Of a stretch of DNA of 64,000 nt, positions 1 through 7,819 are shown piece after piece (position 1 is the first letter of the stretch; every line of letters starts with the position of its first letter). The position numbers and the translations under genes were made by a program. The DNA is from Streptomyces sp. NBC_01235 (GTDB taxonomy: Bacteria > Actinomycetota > Actinomycetes > Streptomycetales > Streptomycetaceae), in contig NZ_CP108513.1 of the NCBI RefSeq assembly GCF_035989285.1, positions 5,580,001 to 5,644,000 of the forward strand, written 5' to 3'. The notes under the pieces are model-generated. The model saw only the letters and a list, made by a program, of their open reading frames with translations, ran no database searches and had not been told where the DNA came from.

Positions 1-1063
1 CGGGCTCGGCCCAGAGGTCGACGGCACGGTCCACGTCGGCGACCCGGCGGGCCCGGAGCAGGGGCAGCAGCGCGCCGAACCCCAGGTCGGCGGTGACGCG
101 GGGCGGGTGGCGCAGACTCAGCGCGAGAGGGGTGCCGTCCTCGAGGCCCTCCGGACCGCCGGCGATCACCGGGCCGCGCTCCGTCTCCAGGACCTCGACC
201 TCGACGGTCTCCTCCCCTGCCACGCGCACGAGTTCGGTGTGCCGGGTGACCCGCCGCCAGGTGCCGTCCGGGCCGAGGGCCTCCACTCCCGCGCCCGTGC
301 GGCGCAGCCGTTCGCGGTAGAGGTCCTGGTAGTCGGCCATGGCGTTGGTAATGGCCCAGGCGACCGTACCGGTGTGGCCGAAGTGCGCGATGCCGGGGAC
401 TCCGGGGACGGCGAGGCCGACGACGTCGAACTCGTCGCAGGCGAGGCGGATCTGCTGGTAGACGCCGGGGTCCTCGATGAAGCGGTGCGGGTCGCCGGCG
501 ATGACCGGCTGACCGGTGACCGTCCGGGAGCCGCTCACCAGCCAGCCGTTGCTGCCGGAGGTGCCGGGTCCGTCGGTGGCGAACAGGCCGACCGCCTCGG
601 GGCCGAGCTGCCGGGCGGCCTCCTCGCGCCACAGCTTGGCGGGGAACCCGGCGAACAGGATGTGCGTGGCCAGCCAGACGCCGAGCGGGGTCCAGGGCTC
701 CCAGCGGCCGGGGGCGAGGCCGACCCGCGTGAACTCGGGGGCCACGGTCGCCTTCAGCCCTTCGTTGACGCCGTCGACGTACGCGCCGACCCAGTGCGCC
801 GTCTCCGGGTCCTGTCTCTGCAGTTCGTCGTAGCAGCGTCTCGCCGTGTCGTCGAGGCGGACGCGGCGCGCGAAGCGGTCCCAGGCGAGGGCCTCGGGGC
901 CGAGGAAGGAGGCCGAGGTGCCGCGCGCGCGGTGCCGTTCGACCTCCAGCTGCCAGGCGCGGTCGCGGGCCGTGACCAGTCCCTGGAGACGGGCGAGCGC
1001 GTGGGCGCCGTCGGCGCGCAGATGCGGGACGCCCCAGGCGTCGCGATAGATCTCGGTGGTCAC
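1..1063 (-). CDS. Penicillin acylase family protein (Ntn hydrolase), 3' end outside window
   Basis: The minus strand encodes about 354 residues before the window edge. The protein begins VTTEIYRDAWGVPHLRADG, the usual opening strand of penicillin-acylase proteins, and has the nucleophile motif SNGW (Ser about residue 171), where autocleavage would expose Ser as the beta-chain N terminus. Family members cleave amide bonds of acylated substrates such as beta-lactams, N-acyl-homoserine lactones and siderophore precursors. The GTG start is preceded by AGAGG. No signal peptide is seen, although many relatives are exported, so this copy may be cytoplasmic. It diverges from the siderophore-interacting protein gene, and an iron box lies 17 bp upstream of its start, so iron control is likely. 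The substrate is unknown. The family call is firm. Confidence 0.85.
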   Translation of the reverse strand, partial: MTTEIYRDAWGVPHLRADGAHALARLQGLVTARDRAWQLEVERHRARGTSASFLGPEALAWDRFARRVRLDDTARRCYDELQRQDPETAHWVGAYVDGVNEGLKATVAPEFTRVGLAPGRWEPWTPLGVWLATHILFAGFPAKLWREEAARQLGPEAVGLFATDGPGTSGSNGWLVSGSRTVTGQPVIAGDPHRFIEDPGVYQQIRLACDEFDVVGLAVPGVPGIAHFGHTGTVAWAITNAMADYQDLYRERLRRTGAGVEALGPDGTWRRVTRHTELVRVAGEETVEVEVLETERGPVIAGGPEGLEDGTPLALSLRHPPRVTADLGFGALLPLLRARRVADVDRAVDLWAEP

Positions 1064-1079
1064 CGGCGACCTCTTTGCT

Positions 1080-1098
1080 TTAGGTTAGCCTTGCCTAA
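1080..1098. promoter_or_regulatory. Iron box (DmdR1/DtxR-type operator)
   Basis: The 19-mer TTAGGTTAGCCTTGCCTAA is an imperfect palindrome. It agrees at about 16 of 19 positions with the Streptomyces DmdR1 iron-box consensus as I recall it (TTAGGTTAGGCTCACCTAA). It sits between the divergent acylase and siderophore-interacting protein genes, so one Fe2+-loaded repressor could shut both promoters. Site and consensus are recognised by eye; binding is inferred. Confidence 0.85.
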
Positions 1099-1137
1099 GT
1101 GAGTTGTGCCGGAATCGTACGCGAGGGGGAAGAGGTC

Positions 1138-1890
1138 ATGGCGCAGGGGCGGGGCTGGGAGGGCGCGGTCCTCAAATTGATGCGCGCGAAGGACTTCACC
1201 CTCACCGTGACGGGCACGGAGGAGGTCACCGGCCACTACCGCCGGCTGCGCCTCTCCGACGGCGGACTGCTCGCCGCCACCGGCGTCCACCCGACGATAT
1301 GGGTCCGGCTCTGGTTCGAGAACGCCGGCCGACCGCACCAGCGGGCCTACACCCTCGTCGACCCCGACCCGGCGGCCGGCTCCTTCAGCCTGGAGTTCGC
1401 CCTGCACGAGGGCGCCGCCAGCGACTGGGCACGGGCGGCGAAGCCCGGCGACACCATCGACGCGACCGTCCAGGGCACCGCCTTCGAACCGCCCGCCCCG
1501 GCCCCCTCCCACGTCCTCGTGATCGGCGACCCGGCCTCCCTGCCCGCCATCAACTCCCTGCTCGGCACGGGCGAGGGCGCGCTCGGCGCCGCCCCGGCGA
1601 CCGTCTGGTTCGAGGGCTCCCCCGACGACCCCGACGGCACGGACGGCCTCCCCTTCCGGACCGACCCCGCCCGCCACGAGATACGGCACGTGCCCCGACG
1701 CGACGCGGGCGCCCACCTCGTCGAGCAGGTCAAGGCGGAACTGCCCGCGCTCCTGACGGCCACCCCCGACCCGTACGTCTGGATCGCCTGCGACACCCGC
1801 ACCACCCGGACGCTGACGGCATACCTGCGCAGGGAACTGGGCGTCCCGAAGGAGCGGCTGCACGCGCTGGGGTACTGGCGCGCGAGCTGA
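1138..1890 (+). CDS. Siderophore-interacting protein (SIP/ViuB family flavin reductase)
   Basis: A 250-aa protein of the SIP family, which uses FAD and NAD(P)H to reduce ferric siderophores in the cytosol and release iron. The N-terminal FAD-binding barrel carries HQRAYTLVDPDP (family R-x-Y-T-x-R type motif). The C-terminal half has HVLVIGDPASLPAI and ends with the conserved GYWR. The reading frame is open back to a GTG at 1099, directly after the iron box. ATG at 1138 is preferred because GAGGGGG lies 8 bases upstream. The iron box makes iron-starvation induction the likely control. A HhH-GPD gene follows 24 bp later. Confidence 0.9.
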   Translation: MAQGRGWEGAVLKLMRAKDFTLTVTGTEEVTGHYRRLRLSDGGLLAATGVHPTIWVRLWFENAGRPHQRAYTLVDPDPAAGSFSLEFALHEGAASDWARAAKPGDTIDATVQGTAFEPPAPAPSHVLVIGDPASLPAINSLLGTGEGALGAAPATVWFEGSPDDPDGTDGLPFRTDPARHEIRHVPRRDAGAHLVEQVKAELPALLTATPDPYVWIACDTRTTRTLTAYLRRELGVPKERLHALGYWRAS

Positions 1891-1914
1891 GGGCGCAGGC
1901 GGGATCATCGACGC

Positions 1915-2508
1915 ATGGACGTCACCCTTCAGCTCTCCCAGGACCCCGAGGCCGACCAGCTCCTCGGGCGCTCCCCGCTCGCCGCGCTGGTCGGGATGCT
2001 GCTGGACCAGCAGGTTCCGATGGAGTGGGCGTTCAAGGGGCCCCGGACGATCGCCGACCGGCTCGGCGCCGACGACCTGGACGCCCACGACATCGCCGCC
2101 CAGGACCCGGAGGCCTTCGCCGCGCTGCTCTCCGAGAAGCCGGCCGTGCACCGTTACCCCGGCTCCATGGCCAAGCGCATCCAGCAGCTCTGCCAGTACC
2201 TCGTCGAGCACTACGACGGTGACGCCGACGCCGTCTGGGACGGCGTGGCCACCGGCACGGAGCTGCTCAGGCGCCTCGAGGACCTGCCCGGCTTCGGCAA
2301 GCAGAAGGCACAGATCTTCCTGGCCCTGCTCGGCAAGCAGCTCGGCGTGCGCCCCACGGGCTGGCGGGAGGCGGCCGGCTCCTACGGCGAACCGAAGTCC
2401 TTCCGGTCCGTCGCCGACATCACCGGCCCGGAGTCGCTGGCGAAGGTGCGGGCGCACAAGCAGGAGATGAAGGCGGCGGCGAAGGCCGCGAAGGCCGCCA
2501 AGGGGTAA
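1915..2508 (+). CDS. HhH-GPD-type base-excision repair-like protein
   Basis: A 197-aa protein of the actinobacterial HhH-GPD family. The N-terminal helical part has LVGMLLDQQVPMEWAF, and a helix-hairpin-helix LPGFGKQKAQ lies at about residues 125-134. Members resemble DNA glycosylases that remove damaged bases. Aligning by eye to endonuclease III, the residue after the hairpin that is normally the catalytic Asp falls on Thr, and the usual catalytic Lys position is Gln. Activity is therefore doubtful. The C terminus is a Lys/Ala-rich tail (KAAAKAAKAAKG), which suits DNA contact. A 15-bp tandem repeat begins right after the stop. Confidence 0.8.
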   Translation: MDVTLQLSQDPEADQLLGRSPLAALVGMLLDQQVPMEWAFKGPRTIADRLGADDLDAHDIAAQDPEAFAALLSEKPAVHRYPGSMAKRIQQLCQYLVEHYDGDADAVWDGVATGTELLRRLEDLPGFGKQKAQIFLALLGKQLGVRPTGWREAAGSYGEPKSFRSVADITGPESLAKVRAHKQEMKAAAKAAKAAKG

Positions 2509-2674
2509 GCCGTCACGGGGTAGGCCCCCACGGAGTGGGCATTCACGGGGTGGGCCCCCACGGGGTGGGCCGCCACGGAGTGGGCATTCACGGGGTGGGC
2601 CGCCACGGAGTGGGCCGCCACGGAGTGGGCCGCCACGGGGTAAGCCGCCACGGGGTAAGCCGCCACGGGGTAAG
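2509..2674 (+). repeat. 15-bp tandem repeat, 11 copies
   Basis: The core CACGG(A/G)GTG recurs every 15 bases at 2514, 2529, 2544, 2559, 2574, 2589, 2604, 2619, 2634, 2649 and 2664. The unit is approximately GGCCGCCACGGAGTG with CC/AT/GC variation in the middle. It fills the gap between the HhH-GPD gene and the DUF308 gene. It can be read as a Val-Gly-x-His-Gly repeat on the plus strand, but no convincing gene uses it. Minisatellite-like, probably variable between strains. Confidence 0.9.
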
Positions 2675-2727
2675 TCGTGTGGCCCGCCCGGGTGGCGGGC
2701 CGTCGCCGCCCGGTCTGAGCTGGGGAC

Positions 2728-3388
2728 ATGACCGAGCCACCGACCGGCCCCTCCTGGGGCCGGGAGTACGACGACCGCAAGGTCCACACCCAGCGGCACG
2801 GCCACGAGCCGGAGCCGCCCTTCGAGGGGCCGCTGCACGCCTTGTCCCGCGCCGCCTGGCAGATCGTGCTGCTCACCGGCGTCGCCTCCCTGATCCTCGG
2901 CGTCCTGGTGCTGGTCTGGCCGGGCGCCTCGCTCTTCGCGGCCGGCATCCTCTTCGGCCTCTACCTCGTGATCAGCGGCATCTTCCAGCTGGTGGCCGCC
3001 TTCGGCACCCTCCCCCATGACGACCTCGCTGCGCGTCCTCGGCGTCATCAGCGGCGCGCTGTCCCTGCTGCTGGGCCTGTTCTGCTTCCGCGGCCCGATG
3101 CAGTCGATCCTGCTGCTCGCCCTGTGGATCGGCATCGGCTGGCTGATCCGCGGGATCACCCAGACCCTGGCCGCCGTCTCCGACACGTCCATGCCGGCCC
3201 GCGGCTGGCAGATCTTCCTGGGGATCGTCACCTTCGTCGCCGGGATCGTCCTGATCGACTCGCCCTTCGAGTCGGTCGCCGTGCTCACCCTCGTCGGCGG
3301 CATCTGGCTTGCGGTCGTCGGCGTCGTCGAGATCCTCACCGCGCTCAGCATCCGCGGCCGCGCCCGCCAGGTCCCGCGCACCCTCTGA
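2728..3388 (+). pseudogene. HdeD-like DUF308 membrane protein, frameshifted
   Basis: The first frame runs from ATG 2728 (MTEPPTGPSWGREYDD) through a cytoplasmic N terminus and two membrane segments to about 3010. The family sequence then continues in the next frame from about 3017 (TTSLRVLGVISGALSLLLG) through four more membrane helices to the stop at 3386-3388. The switch is at CCCTCCCCC (3008-3016), a place where one base is easily gained or lost. Joined, the product would be about 220 aa, which matches six-helix DUF308 proteins linked to acid or stress responses. This is either a true null allele, a phase-variable tract, or a sequencing error. Confidence 0.75.
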
Positions 3389-3392
3389 GCAC

Positions 3393-3450
3393 GTCCCCGC
3401 GTCCCCGCGTCCCCGCGCTCCCGCGCTCCCGCGCTCCCGCGTTCCCCGCT
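3393..3450 (+). repeat. 8-bp tandem C-rich repeat
   Basis: GTCCCCGC three times, then GCTCCCGC three times and a degenerate copy, directly after the DUF308 stop. Low-complexity spacer with no gene. Confidence 0.8.
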
Positions 3451-3525
3451 CCCCCCTCCTCCGAACAGGTGATTCTCGCGCCCGGCGTGCTGAACGGCTG
3501 GCATGTCGCGGGGAGATGACCTGCC

Positions 3526-3837
3526 ATGAGCACCGCACGCAGCCACTCCCGCAGCCGCGCCTGGCTGCGGGTGCTCGTCGTGCTCCTCGCCCTGCTGGTG
3601 CCGGGCGCCCCCGCCGAACTCGCCACGACGCCGGTCGCCGCCGGCGAGATCGCCGAGTACGACGTCCTCGACACGGCGCTGCGACCCGCCCCCTGCGCCC
3701 ACCGGCCCGCCGCACTCCTGCGCCCCGCGCCGCTCCCGGTCCCGGCGCCCGGTGTCCCGGCGGACCGGCCGCTTCCCGCGCCACCGGGGCCGTCGTGCGC
3801 CCTGCACGCCCTGCGCACCGTGGTCCTGCGCTGCTGA
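3526..3837 (+). CDS. Small Pro/Ala-rich hypothetical protein with N-terminal hydrophobic segment
   Basis: A 103-aa protein from ATG 3526 (GGGGAGATG sits a few bases upstream). After a basic start with RSHSRSRAWLR comes a hydrophobic stretch LRVLVVLLALLVPGAPAELA that could be a signal peptide or anchor, then an Ala/Pro-rich tail with Cys near the end (PSCALHALRTVVLRC). I do not recognise a domain. It precedes a 40-aa ORF in the same direction. Probably a genus-specific membrane or secreted protein. Confidence 0.6.
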   Translation: MSTARSHSRSRAWLRVLVVLLALLVPGAPAELATTPVAAGEIAEYDVLDTALRPAPCAHRPAALLRPAPLPVPAPGVPADRPLPAPPGPSCALHALRTVVLRC

Positions 3838-3893
3838 CCGAGCCCCGCCCCGAGGCCAGTCAGTACGACGTGTACGACGCGAGGAGCACAGTC

Positions 3894-4016
3894 ATGCCCA
3901 CCGACCCGTACGCGGTCCTGCGCGCCCTGCTGCGCGCGGAGGCCGTCCGCAACACACCGAAAACGCAGGTGAAGGAGCGGATCCCGCAGCCGCCCCAGGA
4001 GAAACGGGACCGCTGA
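3894..4016 (+). CDS. 40-aa hypothetical protein
   Basis: ATG 3894 is preceded by GAGGAG seven bases upstream. The product MPTDPYAVLRALLRAEAVRN begins with a helical segment and ends in a charged tail (PPQEKRDR). A strong hairpin starts 6 bp after the stop. The good ribosome site and terminator support a real small gene. Function unknown. Confidence 0.55.
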   Translation: MPTDPYAVLRALLRAEAVRNTPKTQVKERIPQPPQEKRDR

Positions 4017-4021
4017 CCGGT

Positions 4022-4070
4022 CGGCGGAGGCGGCACCCGGCGGGAAACCGCCGGCCTACCGCCTCCGCCG
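4022..4070. terminator. Bidirectional hairpin terminator
   Basis: The arms CGGCGGAGGCGG (4022-4033) and CCGCCTCCGCCG (4059-4070) are perfectly complementary. They enclose a second stem CCGGCGG/CCGCCGG (4037-4043 and 4048-4054). It lies between the 40-aa gene and the convergent HerA-like pseudogene. Confidence 0.8.
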
Positions 4071-5259
4071 GGCCGCGCCGAAGAGTGAGCGGGTGTTCTC
4101 CCGGCCGGTCTGCGTGCCGGCGGACCGGGCCGGCGACTTGAACACGCCCCTGCCGACGACCTGTTCGACGAGGGACGGCCACTCCTCGGCCTGCGCCTCC
4201 TCCGGCTGGCCCAACCGCCCCGACCGCTTCCGCTGCTCCTGTTCCAACCACCCTGGCCACCCCGACCGCTTCCGCTGCTCCAGCTGTTCCAACCACCCTG
4301 GCCACCCCGACCGCTTCCGCTGTTCCGGCTGTTCCAACCACCCTGGCCACCCCGACCGCTTCCGCTGCTCCGGCTGTTCCAACCACCCTGGCCGCCCCCA
4401 CCGCTTCCGCTGTTCCGGCTGTTCCGTGGGCCTGACCGCCGGCTTCTCGAACGCCGACTCTCTTTCCACAGCCTGTGCATACCGCCCGTGGAGCGGGGAC
4501 CCCTGCACCGCGCTGTCGAGGGCCGGGCCGTCGACCGCGCCCATCAGGAACTCGGGGGCGCGCAGCCGGATCGCGGCGACCGGGGCCTGGGCGCCCCTCT
4601 CGCCGAGGACCGTGACGACGGCCTCGCCGGCGCCGAGCCCGGTGAGCAGTTCCTCCAGGTCGTGGGCGGAGTTCGGGAACGCTTTCACCGTGACCTCGAG
4701 GGCCTTCCGGTCGTCCGGGGTGAAGGCCCGCAGGGCCTGCTGGACGCGGTTGGCGAGCTGGGCGAGGACGTCGCCGGGAACGTCCTTGACCATTGCGTGA
4801 CGAAGAACACGCCTACTGCTTTCGAGCGAATCAGTCGCACGGTCTGCGTGATGGGGTCGAGCAACGCCTTCGAGTCGTCGTCGAAGAGCAGGTGCGCCTC
4901 GTCGAAGCAGACGACGAGCTTCGGCTTGCCCGCGCCAGTTCCAGGACCGACACGATCCCGCGACCGTCGGCCGCCGTGCGCAGGAACTCGGCCGTGTCGG
5001 ACTCCGGCTCGCCGAAGAAGCCCGCCATGACCTTGACCTCCGCGAGGAAGACGGGCACACCCTGCGCGGAGAGCCGCTCGGCGATCAGCCGGAGCGTCCT
5101 GGTCTTGCCGGTGCCGGTGCCGGTGCCGGTGGCGCCGGCGACCAGGCCGTGCCGGTTCAGCATGGGGAGGGGTGCGGACCGGGGGCGTCGCGCAGGCGCC
5201 CCGCATTCCGTTTTACCCCTGTTCATCACGTCTTTTCCGCCGTCGCACTCCGTCTCCAT
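4056..5259 (-). pseudogene. Decayed HerA-like ATPase (DUF853 family)
   Basis: Three minus-strand frames each carry pieces of one DUF853/HerA-type P-loop ATPase. The first has a Walker A region ([18 protein letters not shown], expanded by GT pairs) at about 5150-5100, then [20 protein letters not shown]. The second frame has Walker B ([15 protein letters not shown]) and [14 protein letters not shown]. The third has [40 protein letters not shown] and LTGLGAGEAVVTVL. Compared with the roughly 500-aa family, two internal segments are missing and two frameshifts are needed. The last part contains a 45-bp repeat. Clearly a pseudogene; an intact paralogue probably exists elsewhere in the genome. Confidence 0.85.
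4222..4425. repeat. 45-bp in-frame tandem repeat inside the HerA-like pseudogene
   Basis: The motif ACCGCTTCCGCTG recurs near 4222, 4264, 4309, 4354 and 4399, so the period is 42 once and then 45. On the minus strand each unit encodes about 15 residues, GWLEQPEQRKRSGWP. Expansion lies in the poorly conserved region near the C terminus. Confidence 0.85.
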
Positions 5260-5297
5260 GGCTGCGCCCGGAACGTCTGGACCGGTAGGCTTTCCGT

Positions 5298-5594
5298 GTG
5301 ATCTTCAAGCGCATCGGAAACGGCCGGCCGTACCCCGACCACGGCCGGGAAAGCACCCGGCAGTGGGCGGACGTCGCGCCGCGCCCGGTCCGCCTCGATC
5401 AGCTGGTGACCACCAAGCAGCAGCTCGACCTGGAAACCCTGCTCGCGGAGGACTCGACGTTCTACGGCGACCTCTTCGCGCACGTCGTGAAGTGGCAGGG
5501 CGACCTGTACCTGGAGGACGGACTGCACCGCGCGGTGCGGGCGGCACTCCAGCAGCGACAGGTGCTGCACGCGCGCGTGCTCGAGCTGGACTGA
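5298..5594 (+). CDS. Conserved actinobacterial 98-aa protein (sometimes labelled VapB-like)
   Basis: GTG 5298 opens a 98-aa protein [16 protein letters not shown], then [20 protein letters not shown], then [20 protein letters not shown]. From memory this is a highly conserved Streptomyces protein annotated by some pipelines as a VapB-family antitoxin or ParB-like fold. No toxin partner is adjacent: the next gene is a LytR-C protein. So the antitoxin label should not be trusted. Its conservation and position beside upp suggest a housekeeping role that is not known. Confidence 0.75.
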   Translation: MIFKRIGNGRPYPDHGRESTRQWADVAPRPVRLDQLVTTKQQLDLETLLAEDSTFYGDLFAHVVKWQGDLYLEDGLHRAVRAALQQRQVLHARVLELD

Positions 5595-5740
5595 CGCCCG
5601 CCGCGAATCGCGCCGCACAACGCGTCGCGAACCCCGGCCGAACCCTCGGGTTGACCCGTTCGGGTTCTTTCCCGCACCCCCGCACGGTGTCGGATGATCG
5701 TTTATTAGTCACGGCCGCCCCGGCGCACTACGCTGCGCCC

Positions 5741-6439
5741 ATGAGCATGCTGACTCCCCCCGGCATGGGCGGTAAATACCGGATCACGGGGGACAAGTAC
5801 CCCCGCATGCGCCCGCACCGGCGACGCGGCAGGCTGGTCGTCGTGGTCGTCGCCTGCGGTGCCGTGCTCGGTGTGGCCGGCTGGGGCACTCTGCAGCTCA
5901 TCGACGTCTTCACGGGCGGCGGAGGGACGGCCACGGCGGTCGGCGCCGACTGCTCCACGAACGCCACCAAGGCGAGCCCCGCGGCCTCCGGGTCCGCCGC
6001 CGCGACGGGCGGCACGGGTACGGGTAGGGGTGCGGGTGCGGCTTCGGGCGCGGTGCCCAAGCCCGCGCAGATCACCGTGAACGTCTTCAACGCCACGACC
6101 CGCAGCGGCCTCGCCAAGACCACCGCGGACGAGTTGAAGAAGCGCGGCTTCAAGATCGGCGACGTGGGCAACGCCGCCAAGCAGTACGACAAGAAGGTCA
6201 CCGGTACCGGGATACTGCTCGGCCCCGCGTCCTCCCTGAACACCTCGCTGCCGGTCCTCGCCACCCAGCTCAGCACCGCCGAGCGCCGCACCGACGCCGC
6301 CCGCACGGGCGCGACCGTCGACCTGATCATCGGCAACGGCTTCAAGGCGCTGACCAGCCAGGCGGAAGCGACCAAGGCCCTGACGGCCCTGGCCGCACCA
6401 CGGCCGACCGCGAGCACCGGCACGAAGAAGGCCTGCTAG
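5741..6439 (+). CDS. LytR C-terminal domain membrane protein
   Basis: A 232-aa protein from ATG 5741. A basic cytoplasmic N terminus (RPHRRRGR) leads into one membrane helix (LVVVVVACGAVLGVAGWGTL). A Gly/Ala/Thr linker follows, then a LytR_C domain beginning ITVNVFNATTRSGLAKTTAD and running through LKKRGFKIGDVGNA to a final Ala-rich tail with Cys. LytR-C domains sit on the outer face and are found in cell-wall attachment systems. No LCP catalytic domain is present, so this is a stand-alone C-domain protein. It converges on upp. Confidence 0.8.
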   Translation: MSMLTPPGMGGKYRITGDKYPRMRPHRRRGRLVVVVVACGAVLGVAGWGTLQLIDVFTGGGGTATAVGADCSTNATKASPAASGSAAATGGTGTGRGAGAASGAVPKPAQITVNVFNATTRSGLAKTTADELKKRGFKIGDVGNAAKQYDKKVTGTGILLGPASSLNTSLPVLATQLSTAERRTDAARTGATVDLIIGNGFKALTSQAEATKALTALAAPRPTASTGTKKAC

Positions 6440-6499
6440 CAGCCCCTTCTGCCCGATTGCCCCGTGCTCGGCATTGCCCCGTGCTCGACGACTGCGTTA

Positions 6500-7135
6500 C
6501 TACTCCGCCGCGCCGTACAGCCGGTCGCCCGCGTCGCCGAGGCCCGGGACGATGTAGCCGTGCTCGTTGAGGTGGTCGTCGACGGCCGCCGTGACGACGG
6601 TGACCGGGGTGCCCGCGAGCTCGCGCTCCATGAGCTCCACGCCCTCCGGGGCGGCGAGCAGCACCACGGCCGTCACATCGTCGGCGCCGCGCCGGATCAG
6701 CTCGCGAATCGCGGCGACCAGCGTGCCGCCGGTGGCCAGCATCGGGTCCAGGACGTACACCTGGCGTGCGGAGAGGTCCTCCGGCATGCGCGAGGCATAC
6801 GTGGACGCCTCCAGGGTCTCCTCGTTGCGGATCATGCCCAGGAAGCCCACCTCGGCGGTCGGCAGCAGCCGCATCATCCCGTCGAGCATGCCGAGACCCG
6901 CGCGCAGGATCGGCACCACCAGCGGGCGCGGATGGGAGAGCTTGACGCCGGTGGTCGAGGCGACCGGCGTCTTGATGTCGACCTGCTCGGTACGCACGTC
7001 ACGCGTGGCCTCGTAGGCGAGCAGGGTGACCAGTTCGTCGGCCAGCCGGCGGAAGGTCGCGGAGTCCGTGCGCTGGTCGCGCAGCGTGGTGAGCTTGTGG
7101 GCGACCAGAGGGTGGTCGACGACGTGGAGACGCAT
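6500..7135 (-). CDS. upp: Uracil phosphoribosyltransferase
   Basis: A 211-aa protein starting [20 protein letters not shown]. It converts uracil and PRPP to UMP in pyrimidine salvage. The uracil-binding and PRPP loop signatures are visible: [28 protein letters not shown] (PRPP motif) and [17 protein letters not shown] near the C terminus. The frame is open to a GTG at 7177, but ATG 7135 gives the family N terminus. Length is normal. It is convergent with the LytR-C gene. Confidence 0.97.
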   Translation of the reverse strand: MRLHVVDHPLVAHKLTTLRDQRTDSATFRRLADELVTLLAYEATRDVRTEQVDIKTPVASTTGVKLSHPRPLVVPILRAGLGMLDGMMRLLPTAEVGFLGMIRNEETLEASTYASRMPEDLSARQVYVLDPMLATGGTLVAAIRELIRRGADDVTAVVLLAAPEGVELMERELAGTPVTVVTAAVDDHLNEHGYIVPGLGDAGDRLYGAAE

Positions 7136-7291
7136 GTCCACAACAGTAACCGCGCCGACCCCGCCCGGTGTCCGCACAGACAGTGAACCTATCCCTCCGA
7201 CTTCGGCCGTTCGCTGGCATCAAACCGCCCGTCAGAGGGAAAGTGGGTGAAAGGTAGGGAGACGGACCGGGGTACCCGGGGTGGTGTGCTG

Positions 7292-7495
7292 ATGCCTGAG
7301 CTGCCCGACTTGCCCGACCGCGACGCGCCGGAAACGGCACGGCCGCCCGAGTCCGACGCCGAGCGCCGCCGACGCCGCGCCCGGTTCCTGCGCGAACTGG
7401 CCGAGGCCCGCGAACTGCGCGACCGGGTCCAGCCGCGCCGCGCGAAGACCGCCCGGCTGCGCCACGCGATGCGCATGCGCACGTTCCGTTGGTAG
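7292..7495 (+). CDS. Small Arg-rich conserved hypothetical protein
   Basis: A 67-aa protein MPELPDLPDRDAPETARPP, then a strongly basic amphipathic helix (DAERRRRRARFLRELAEARE) and a basic end RHAMRMRTFRW. Starts at GTG 7286 or GTG 7247 are possible. A coiled or nucleic-acid-binding small protein is plausible, but no domain is recognised. It diverges from upp. Confidence 0.55.
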   Translation: MPELPDLPDRDAPETARPPESDAERRRRRARFLRELAEARELRDRVQPRRAKTARLRHAMRMRTFRW

Positions 7496-7819
7496 TGGTG
7501 GCGGTACGGGACTTGGGGCATACGGGGATGATCGGCGCCGCCACGGGTGTCCCTTGGGGTGGGCGTGCGTGGGCGCACGGGAAAGCCGCGTACGATCCGC
7601 TGGTGGCGGCAACGAGTGTGCTGGTGAGTTGCTCACGGACGACCTCACGTACGTGCGATCAAAACCACCGGACACAGGGAGCCGAAGACGTCCCCTGAAC
7701 GCCTTGTTTCTGCCACGATTCCGAGTGGGTGGGGCTCGGAGCCTGAGCTCTCTCTCCGCCCGTAACCTCCGCCGGGGGGACCCCCAACCGGCACGCCTAT
7801 GACCAGTGGGAGAGTCACG
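7496..7819. other. 324-bp intergenic region
   Basis: No convincing gene on either strand. It contains a short G/C hairpin (GGGGGGACCCCC near 7775-7786) and must carry the promoter for the downstream acidic protein/tadA pair. I could not place -35/-10 boxes with confidence. Confidence 0.5.

Noticed and set aside
2230..2700. CRISPR-like array in the 15-bp repeat
   Set aside because: No spacers between units; it is a simple tandem repeat with point variants.
1060..3807. Very long minus-strand open frame (915 aa) across 1-3.8 kb
   Set aside because: Arg/Gly-rich shadow of the plus-strand genes; it runs across the iron box, the repeat and several real genes without any family signature.
5298..5594. 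Toxin-antitoxin locus
   Set aside because: The protein is often labelled VapB-like, but no toxin gene is adjacent, and its wide conservation suggests a core role.
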